NCBI GenBank assembly: GCA_027623585.1 | Contig: JAQBVK010000060.1 | Location: 1 to 10,894 of the forward strand | Length of the DNA: 10,894 nt | Origin: Planctomycetota bacterium | Lineage (GTDB): Bacteria; Planctomycetota; UBA1135 | Reading direction: 5' to 3' | Shown here: positions 5,087 to 10,894 of the stretch, piece after piece | How the letters are laid out: each line of letters begins with the position of its first letter | Numbering within the stretch: position 1 is the stretch's first letter | The notes under the pieces: generated by a model | The model's database searches: none | Told to the model about the DNA's origin: nothing | Seen by the model: only the letters and a program-made list of their open reading frames with translations | Program-made: the position numbers and the translations under genes

Positions 5087-7257
5087 TCTTGGAGAGTGAA
5101 GGGGCCGTCACGCAGGACCACGTCGAAGAGCGGCACTCCGGGGAGGGAGGCGACGCAATGCGGCGAATCGAGCCGGAACACGATCGGCTGTCCGGGCTTG
5201 ATGACCTCGTAGCCGTAGCGCGAGCGGCTGCCTTCCGGGAACAGGATTACGCTGCGGAACAGCCTTCCCGAAGTCGTCCCAGAGCCCAAGGTGGCGACGC
5301 CGAGTTGGCCACGGAGGTTGAGGCGCCCGACGTAGAGGCCTTGGTCTCGATCCGTCGCCATGTCGAACATTTCGAGCAGCGGCCAGCCGTCTCCGTAGCC
5401 GAAGATCGTGAGATCCACGCGGGGAGCACCCTGCACCAGCGGCACCTTCAGCCAAATCCCCGAGCGGAACTTGTCGAGCGGGCCGCGAACTTCATGGCCG
5501 CCATTGCGGAGCAGCAGGCTGCAGTGCTCGGTCGGAATGTGCGGGTCGAGGATCAGATTGCCGGTGAGCAGGTAGTGTGAGCCGAAGCGGAGCTCGACGT
5601 CGGCGTCGCCGGAGTCGAAATGAGCTTCCGCGGATTGCCAAGACCGCGGCTGATCCACGGCGTCGGCGAGGATTTTGTAACGGCCGGGCGGGAAGGCCCC
5701 GTACACCTCGAAGCGTGAATCGACTCCGGCGTGCCATCGAATGTGCTGCGCCGCGAGCCGCCAGCCGAGTTCCTGCTCCTCGACTGCACGCGCTTCGATC
5801 ACGCCGAAGGCGGTGCGCAACGGGGCTCCCTCGGGAGAGACCACGACGCCAGCGACCAGCAGAGGGCCTCCGAGCAGAATCTCGCCGAAACGCAGTTCGC
5901 CCGTGCGCAGGTCACCGTCGCACACGGCGCTCGCCACGTAGGTGGCGCCGCCCGACTGGCTCAACGCCATCAGCGTGAAGCGCGACCACCGTCCGTCAGT
6001 GCGCGCCGGGTCGAGCGCGATGCGGAAGTTGCCGGAGGCGTCGGTCCGCAGCACCACTTCGTCCGTCCAATAGTCGCCGTCGGCGCTGACCGCCACCAGC
6101 GTGCCGGGCAGGGACAGCTGGGCGCCGCGTACGCCCTTCGACAGCAGGATGCGGCCGCGGACCTCCGGCAGGAGTACGTGCTGAGCAAGTTGCAGGCGCA
6201 CCACTTCGCCGGCTTCGACCGGTCCGTTGAAACCTTTCCCTTCATAACGTTCCGCGCGCTGATAGTCCGCTCCGATCTCGAAGTTCAGCCCGAGTCCCAC
6301 GCGCGGGAAGCGCGCGAGGCCGCCGAGCACGATTCCGTGCGCGGCGCGGAGATGATCACGCGGGGTCATCCAGAAGAAGGGCGCGAAGTGCGATCCTTGC
6401 GCCTGGACCGCGCGCAGTTGCAGCACGATCGGAGTGCCGTCGGGCACGGGGCCGCCGTCGAAGGCGCGCACTTCGGCGACCACCGAACCGGTGGCGGGCA
6501 TCACGAGGGTGATCAAATCCGGCAGCGTGCCGACGTCGTCGAGCAGCCGCGTGGATTCCCGCCGATCGGGGAATCCGAGCGCGAGCAGCGGATAGGGTTC
6601 GCCTCGAGATCCACCGAAGCGGGTCAGGTCGAGGATGCGGATCTGCGCGTGGCCGTTTGCGTCGGTGATTACGCGCTCGCGTTCGCCGGCGGTGCCGGAG
6701 AGCGTCTGCTCGAGGTATTGCACCGGGACTCCCGGTTGCGGCGTTCCGCTTTCGTTCACCACGCACACCTCGAGTTCGCGTGAGGGTTTCAACATCAAGC
6801 GGATCTCGTCGCCGGCTCCGAAGTCTTCGCGGCGCAAGCGCTCGGCTGCCCAGGCTCCGTCGCGATACGCGGCGATGCCGAAGTTCGCGTTACCCGGCAG
6901 CGTGACCGTGAGCCGGCCGCGTTCGTCGGCGGTCAGTGGCGTTCCCAAGGTCTCGAGCCGGGAGGCGAGGGCGGGCACCGGATGCACGCGCAAGAACTCA
7001 GTCCGCTCCGGCTCCGGCGGCTCGGGAGTTTCCATGAAGATTTTCGCGGCAGGGGCAGGGCTGCCGTCCGGATATTCGACGTGGATCCTGATCCATGGGA
7101 CCGAATCCAGAAGCGTCGGGAGGTCGACCGCGCGACGTTGGAGGCCAGAGATGTCCTCGGTTTCTTCCGCTTGCTGCTCGCGTGTCTGCCACCACACGGC
7201 CGTACCGCCCACGACGAGGGCGAGCAACAGGGTGACGGTGGCGGCGCGAAGGGTCAT
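5083..7257 (-). CDS. Membrane-anchored protein with carboxypeptidase-regulatory-like beta domains (724 aa, paralogue of the 866-aa neighbour)
   Basis: The 724-aa protein starts with a signal anchor (MTLRAATVTLLLALVVGGTA, 1-20) without a lipobox Cys, so it is probably tethered to a membrane with the rest outside the cytoplasm. The body is almost all beta: several modules of the type V.V.d..G.P..g..V...., ending in turns such as TDASGNFRIAL (405-415) and GAFPPGRYKILADAV (520-534), typical of carboxypeptidase-regulatory/transthyretin-like folds. No catalytic motif is visible. Stretches at 248-282, 314-360 and 456-531 line up with the 866-aa protein just upstream (for example ARFPRVGLGLNFEIGADY against ARFERVGLGLILECGSSF), so they are tandem paralogues. 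It begins 62 nt after that gene's stop and probably shares its transcript. AGGAG lies 15 nt before the ATG, with a palindrome between them. Function unknown; a structural or binding role in the envelope is a guess. Confidence 0.85.
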   Translation of the reverse strand: MTLRAATVTLLLALVVGGTAVWWQTREQQAEETEDISGLQRRAVDLPTLLDSVPWIRIHVEYPDGSPAPAAKIFMETPEPPEPERTEFLRVHPVPALASRLETLGTPLTADERGRLTVTLPGNANFGIAAYRDGAWAAERLRREDFGAGDEIRLMLKPSRELEVCVVNESGTPQPGVPVQYLEQTLSGTAGERERVITDANGHAQIRILDLTRFGGSRGEPYPLLALGFPDRRESTRLLDDVGTLPDLITLVMPATGSVVAEVRAFDGGPVPDGTPIVLQLRAVQAQGSHFAPFFWMTPRDHLRAAHGIVLGGLARFPRVGLGLNFEIGADYQRAERYEGKGFNGPVEAGEVVRLQLAQHVLLPEVRGRILLSKGVRGAQLSLPGTLVAVSADGDYWTDEVVLRTDASGNFRIALDPARTDGRWSRFTLMALSQSGGATYVASAVCDGDLRTGELRFGEILLGGPLLVAGVVVSPEGAPLRTAFGVIEARAVEEQELGWRLAAQHIRWHAGVDSRFEVYGAFPPGRYKILADAVDQPRSWQSAEAHFDSGDADVELRFGSHYLLTGNLILDPHIPTEHCSLLLRNGGHEVRGPLDKFRSGIWLKVPLVQGAPRVDLTIFGYGDGWPLLEMFDMATDRDQGLYVGRLNLRGQLGVATLGSGTTSGRLFRSVILFPEGSRSRYGYEVIKPGQPIVFRLDSPHCVASLPGVPLFDVVLRDGPFTLQD

Positions 7258-7261
7258 GTGG

Positions 7262-7273
7262 GTCCGCGCGGAC
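7262..7273. repeat. Perfect 12-bp palindrome between ribosome site and start of the 724-aa gene
   Basis: GTCCGCGCGGAC lies between AGGAG (minus strand, 7277-7273) and the ATG at 7257. Unfolded, the spacing of about 15 nt is too long for good initiation; folding the palindrome would bring AGGAG close to the start. This is a structural suggestion only. Confidence 0.4.
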
Positions 7274-7319
7274 TCCTACAGGCTACCCAGCGGGCCGCGG
7301 CCGTAACGAGCCCCTCCGT

Positions 7320-9920
7320 TCATTGCTCCGCGAGAGCGGAGCGGATAGCCGCGGCGTCTGCGATCAGTCGAAACTCCTGGAGTGCGCCGCTGATCAGAAC
7401 GTCGATGACCGGCGCGGGTCCTCCCCATGCGCCGGGTATGGGGTCCCACCCCTCGAGTACGCGCCCGTTCCAGTCCGACCGCGTCTTGCGTTCCAGATAA
7501 ATCGTCCAGCGTCCCACGATGGGCAACTCCAGCCGCACGCTGCCGCTTGGCGCCGCGCACGGGACTCTCAAGTGGAAAGGAACGCGCAGTTGGCCTTCGG
7601 AACCGACCGGCTCGAGGCGCAAGCCCCACGCTGGGCCGAGTGGGAGTTCGCCGTAGTGAAGCATCACGGCGTACCCGGCGGCGAGCGTGACCGTCTGTTC
7701 TCCGCCTACCAGTTGGATCTCCGTGAGCAGATGCCCGGGCGCTGAGAGGAGCACCACGGCTCCAGGCGCATTCCGAATGGGAAGAGGGAAGGATTCATGA
7801 CTCGGCATGACCAAGAGGGGTTGTCCTGCCCAGGGCTTCCAGATCGTGGCCTTCGGAATCAGCTCGCCGTTTGCTCCCCGCAGATGGAGGCGCGTCTCTT
7901 GCAGCAGCCCGCGGAGGTCGATGTCGCCGAGATCCGTTGTGGCTCCCTCGAGGAGTGCGATGCCGTCTTGCCGCCAAACGATGACACCATTCGCGGCCGT
8001 CACCTTGAAGTCGGCGAGGTTCGAAGCTCCGGCTGCGAGAAGGAAGGCTCCATCTTCCGCCGAGGGAATCGTCGACCATTCGTTTCGGTTGCCATCGCTC
8101 GCGGTCGTGAGATGAAGCTCGAGGTCCTGCACCCGCAGTCCGGAATCCACGAGCAAGCGGCCGCGCACCGAGGTCACGCCGTGGAAAGGTACTTCGAGGT
8201 CCTGATCTCCCGCGCTGAACTCCACCGGCGTGCAGCGCCAGTCCCGGTGCTCTTTACTCCATGCCGTGAGGCGATAGCGGCCCGCAGGGAGTGGGCCGGT
8301 CACTTCGAAGCGACCGCTCTCATCGGTATGCCATTGGGCTTCTCCGAGCATGCGAGCGACCGCAGAGCTCTTTCCGTCGAGCGCCTGCAAGTCCCCATAC
8401 GCGGATGCGTCAGGACTCCCGTCAGGAGTGAGCACACGTCCCGAGACGAAGACCGGCGTGCCGATCATGATTTCGCCGAGGTCGGCGCCGGCTTGCGGCA
8501 ATGGATCAGGCAGGGTCGCGAAGGCGAGATCGAGTCGTTGCTTCTCCGTGCGCGGAGTGAGCTGCAGGATTTCGACCTTGCTTGCAAACGCGAGCTCACT
8601 ACAAGGGATCTGGAACCCACCCTCGGCGTCGGTCGTCACGTTGCCGGAGGTTACTTGCCGCTGAGCGGTCGAGCTGAAAGTGGTCCAATCCACAAGCACG
8701 CTGCTCAACGGGGCGCCGTCACTCTGGAGCAAACGCCCGGTGAACTCCGGGCTGCGATGCGACTGCTGCAGGACCAGCCGCACGGTTTCTCCGGCGTGCG
8801 TCGGACCGAAGCCGGTGATGCTGGTCAATTCTCTCGAGCGCTCGAAAGAGGAGCCGCACTCCAGAATCAATCCGAGGCCGACGCGTTCGAAACGCGCGAC
8901 GCCGTCCTTCACGCGCTCCCAGCGCAAGCCAAGGTAGTTTTGATTGATCATCCCCGAGCCGCCGCCGAAACGGCTCCGATCCGCAGCCGGCATTTGCCTT
9001 TGTAATGCAACCGAGAGCCGATCGGAGTAGGGCGCTCCTTCCGCGTTCAGGAGCTCCACCTCCACCGTGCCGGTGGCAGGCAGCACGAGCACGATCGGCT
9101 CGCGCGGGGGGTCGTAGGGATCGAAAGCGGCCTGCACGGTGGACGCGAACGGCAGCCCGATGGCGACGACGTGCTCGTAATCACTACTTCCATGCCTGAA
9201 GACTTCTTCCTGCAAGTGCCGTAGCCGCGCGATTCCGTCCGTGCCTCTGCGCGCCTCTTGTAGCGAATGGCCGATTCCATTGCTGAGCGCGCGATAGGCA
9301 ATGGGGACATCAGCCGCCGGCGCCCGCCGCTCGTCCAGCACGAGCACCGTGAGGTGAATGGAGGAGCTCAACTCGATCACGAGGATGAACTCCGCGTCGA
9401 GCTGCTCCGGCTTCACCTGGACGCGTCCCCAGAGTCCTGCTTTGCGCGCGCCGACGTAGAAATCTCCTTCGTCTTCCAGCGGCACTTGCGCCATGCCGAA
9501 TTCATCGCAAGTGAAGACGCGGCCCCAAGCATCGAGCTGCTGGTCGATGTTGGCGTTTTGGAAACTCACGCGCTCCGGCACGGCGACGCCACCCGCTCCA
9601 CCGGGAGGCCGCAGCAAGACTTCCGCGCCTGAGGCCGGTTGACCATCCGGTTTTTCGACGACGCGAACGGTCAGGAGGCGCGAGACGGGAGCGCCCGGCT
9701 CCGCGGGGACTTGCGCGTCGCTGCGCGCGATCGAATCGCCGGCTGGGGGCAAGGCCTCCTCGTTCGCGAGCGATCCATCCGCCGGATCCACGCCGGCGGG
9801 CAGAGCTGCGGTCGTTTCCATCGCGTCGTCCTCCAGCGCGGAGTCCGGCCACTGCAGCCAAAGCACGAACGCGCCGAGCGCGAGCAAGATCAGCAGGACG
9901 AGCGGTGCGCGGCGCGGCAT
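7320..9920 (-). CDS. Membrane-anchored protein with carboxypeptidase-regulatory-like beta domains (866 aa)
   Basis: The 866-aa protein begins with a signal anchor (RRAPLVLLILLALGAFVLWL, 3-22) without a lipobox Cys. A low-complexity acidic/Pro/Ala linker follows (about 26-80), and the rest is a long chain of beta modules. Repeated turns of the carboxypeptidase-regulatory type are seen at 91-112 (LTVRVVEKPDGQPASGAEVL), 499-513 (VFVSGRVLTPDGSPD region) and 541-561 (TDESGRFEVTGPLPAGRYRLT). No peptidase, glycosidase or other active-site motif is evident. It aligns over most of its middle with the 724-aa protein downstream, and its C-terminal part (about 680-866) carries an additional set of beta modules. 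The apbE stop is 49 nt upstream, so the three genes probably form one transcript. A GAGGGG stretch stands about 14 nt before the ATG, an unusually wide spacing. The role is unknown. Confidence 0.85.
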   Translation of the reverse strand: MPRRAPLVLLILLALGAFVLWLQWPDSALEDDAMETTAALPAGVDPADGSLANEEALPPAGDSIARSDAQVPAEPGAPVSRLLTVRVVEKPDGQPASGAEVLLRPPGGAGGVAVPERVSFQNANIDQQLDAWGRVFTCDEFGMAQVPLEDEGDFYVGARKAGLWGRVQVKPEQLDAEFILVIELSSSIHLTVLVLDERRAPAADVPIAYRALSNGIGHSLQEARRGTDGIARLRHLQEEVFRHGSSDYEHVVAIGLPFASTVQAAFDPYDPPREPIVLVLPATGTVEVELLNAEGAPYSDRLSVALQRQMPAADRSRFGGGSGMINQNYLGLRWERVKDGVARFERVGLGLILECGSSFERSRELTSITGFGPTHAGETVRLVLQQSHRSPEFTGRLLQSDGAPLSSVLVDWTTFSSTAQRQVTSGNVTTDAEGGFQIPCSELAFASKVEILQLTPRTEKQRLDLAFATLPDPLPQAGADLGEIMIGTPVFVSGRVLTPDGSPDASAYGDLQALDGKSSAVARMLGEAQWHTDESGRFEVTGPLPAGRYRLTAWSKEHRDWRCTPVEFSAGDQDLEVPFHGVTSVRGRLLVDSGLRVQDLELHLTTASDGNRNEWSTIPSAEDGAFLLAAGASNLADFKVTAANGVIVWRQDGIALLEGATTDLGDIDLRGLLQETRLHLRGANGELIPKATIWKPWAGQPLLVMPSHESFPLPIRNAPGAVVLLSAPGHLLTEIQLVGGEQTVTLAAGYAVMLHYGELPLGPAWGLRLEPVGSEGQLRVPFHLRVPCAAPSGSVRLELPIVGRWTIYLERKTRSDWNGRVLEGWDPIPGAWGGPAPVIDVLISGALQEFRLIADAAAIRSALAEQ
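7325..7342. repeat. 7-bp inverted repeat at the 3' end of the 866-aa gene
   Basis: GCTCCGC and GCGGAGC flank a GAGA loop, inside the last codons (ending SALAEQ) just before the stop at 7320-7322. The RNA of the minus strand would form a stable hairpin at the gene end, about 70 nt before the next start. Without a following T-run it would not be a classical terminator; attenuation or transcript stabilisation is possible. Confidence 0.4.
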
Positions 9921-9969
9921 GGATTGGGCGATATCCCCTCGGCCTAGCGCGGCTTCCTCGAATGCAGAA

Positions 9970-10894
9970 TTAAGGCAGCGCTGAAGGAAATCCCGTGGTG
10001 GTCCGCACGCGGAAACCGTCGGGGGTGCGGACGATCAAGTAGGCCTCGAGGCCGGGCTGGGCTTCGATCGCCGCCAGCGCGGCATCGGGTCCGAGGATCA
10101 TGCAGGCGGTGGCCCAGCCGTCGGCTTCCATTCCAGTAGGGGCGAGCACGGTGGCGGAGGCCAGCGCATGCGTCACCGGGCGCGCGGTGCGCGGATCGAT
10201 TTCGTGCGACAGGCGCCGCCCGTCCGCGCCGATCCGAAACTTCCGGTAGTCACCGCTGGTGCCGAGCGCCGCGTCCTGAACTTCGATGGCGGCTTGCAGC
10301 GTCTGGGCGTCCTCGGCGTCATCGGCGGGGCGCTCCACACCGAGCCGCCATGCCCGTCCGCCTTCCGCGCGTCCGCCGACGCGGATCTCGCCGCCGACGT
10401 CCACCAAGTGATCCGGCAGCCGCAATTCGCGCAATCGTTCACAAATCAGGTCGGCAGCGTAGCCGGGCGCGATCGCGGAGAGGTCGAGTGCCACGCCGGC
10501 TTCACTCTTCGACAAGGCCGTTTCGCGCACGCGAACATTCTCCCAGCCGCAGCGCGCCTGCGCGGCCGCGAGTTCGGCTTCGGTGGGGTCGGCGCCGCGC
10601 GCGCCCCCAGCGCCGAAGCCCCAGGCCTCCACCAGCGGCAGCACTGTTGGATCGAAGGCGCCGCCGGTCGCCTCCGCGATCACCAGCGCTTCGCGCACCA
10701 CGGTTGCCGTCCATGCGGAAACCTCGAAACGCGCTTCCTCCGACTCCGGCACCCACGCGTTGAAGCGCGAAAGTTCGGACTCCGGCTTCCAGGTGGACAT
10801 CAGCCGGTCCACTTCGTCGAGGATGCCCTGCAGCGTCTCGGGCGGTGGTGCGGACTGTCCGGCCGGAATGAGCACGCTCGCCGACCACGAAGAA
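9970..10894 (-). CDS. apbE: ApbE family FAD:protein FMN transferase (N-terminus cut by window edge)
   Basis: The frame is open to the right edge. A GTG at 10875 exists, but the residues before it (SSWSASVLIPAG across the codon) look like the family's usual GTxxSV opening strand, so I treat the gene as 5'-truncated. ApbE splits FAD and attaches FMN to a Thr/Ser of target proteins, such as NqrB and NqrC of the Na+-NQR and RnfG/RnfD, outside the cytoplasmic membrane. Counting from the GTG, seen: LMSTWKPESELSRFN (27-41), the FAD-binding LDLSAIAPGYAADLI (149-163; the frequent Lys of IAKGY is Pro here), DVGGEIRVGG (178-187), TSGDYRKFRIG (231-241), LSHEIDPRTARPVTH (247-261) and the metal-site segment MEADGWATACMILG (273-286), which keeps the Asp and Thr. 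The enzyme looks intact. Its export signal would lie beyond the edge. It heads the operon with the two large anchored proteins. Confidence 0.92.
   Translation of the reverse strand, partial: SSWSASVLIPAGQSAPPPETLQGILDEVDRLMSTWKPESELSRFNAWVPESEEARFEVSAWTATVVREALVIAEATGGAFDPTVLPLVEAWGFGAGGARGADPTEAELAAAQARCGWENVRVRETALSKSEAGVALDLSAIAPGYAADLICERLRELRLPDHLVDVGGEIRVGGRAEGGRAWRLGVERPADDAEDAQTLQAAIEVQDAALGTSGDYRKFRIGADGRRLSHEIDPRTARPVTHALASATVLAPTGMEADGWATACMILGPDAALAAIEAQPGLEAYLIVRTPDGFRVRTTTGFPSALP

Noticed and set aside
5089..6783. Long plus-strand frames opposite the 724-aa gene
   Set aside because: They are rich in Arg, Ala, Glu and His without motifs, as expected for the complement of a GC-rich gene; the minus-strand frame has a signal anchor and a recognisable paralogue.
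7797..9005. 402-aa plus-strand frame opposite the 866-aa gene
   Set aside because: Shadow composition and no motif; the opposite strand is conserved with the neighbouring paralogue.
5083..9920. The two large anchored proteins as substrates of ApbE flavinylation
   Set aside because: I looked for an SGA(S/T)xT-type flavinylation motif in both and saw none, so there is no sequence support.
1..10894. Hidden defence system, CRISPR array, tRNA or mobile element
   Set aside because: No spaced direct repeats, no tRNA-like cloverleaf, no transposase or integrase motif and no effector/toxin motif was seen on either strand.

Overview
The window is GC-rich and almost fully coding, with no RNA genes, CRISPR arrays, transposases or phage genes that I can see. 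The very large N-terminally anchored proteins built of carboxypeptidase-regulatory-like beta domains, the high GC content and the sulfatase-type protein suggest a Planctomycetota-like or related environmental bacterium. That is an inference from style, not a placement.

Layout. (1) 1-1197, minus strand: a GTG-started 116-aa protein of unknown function, coupled by an ATGA overlap to a membrane protein with five predicted transmembrane segments and a sulfatase/LTA-synthase-type domain, cut by the left edge. (2) 1249-3104, plus strand: an enoyl-CoA hydratase and a medium-chain NAD(P)H-dependent oxidoreductase joined by another ATGA overlap. (3) 3113-3700, minus strand: a small membrane protein of unknown function, tail-to-tail with the oxidoreductase. 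(4) 3755-5076, plus strand: a compact operon of a secreted chalcone-isomerase-like protein, a minimal PilZ (cyclic-di-GMP) protein and a four-cysteine NqrM-like protein. (5) 5083-10894, minus strand: an ApbE-type FMN transferase (cut by the right edge), followed by two paralogous membrane-anchored proteins of 866 and 724 aa, probably one operon.

How it may fit together. NqrM and ApbE are both maturation factors of the Na+-translocating NADH:quinone reductase, supplying iron and covalent FMN respectively. They lie about 5 kb apart in convergent operons, so part of this window may be a rearranged Nqr-accessory region. No nqrA-F gene is visible; the sequence beyond the right edge is the first place to look. 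The two large paralogues downstream of apbE have no recognisable enzyme motif and are the least explained genes here.

The most notable non-coding or overlaid signals are a palindrome repeated at both tail-to-tail junctions that holds both stop codons each time, and a 13-C run near the end of the chalcone-isomerase-like gene. One base fewer in that run would move the stop so that it overlaps the pilZ start codon. Two short perfect palindromes also sit on translation-start regions.
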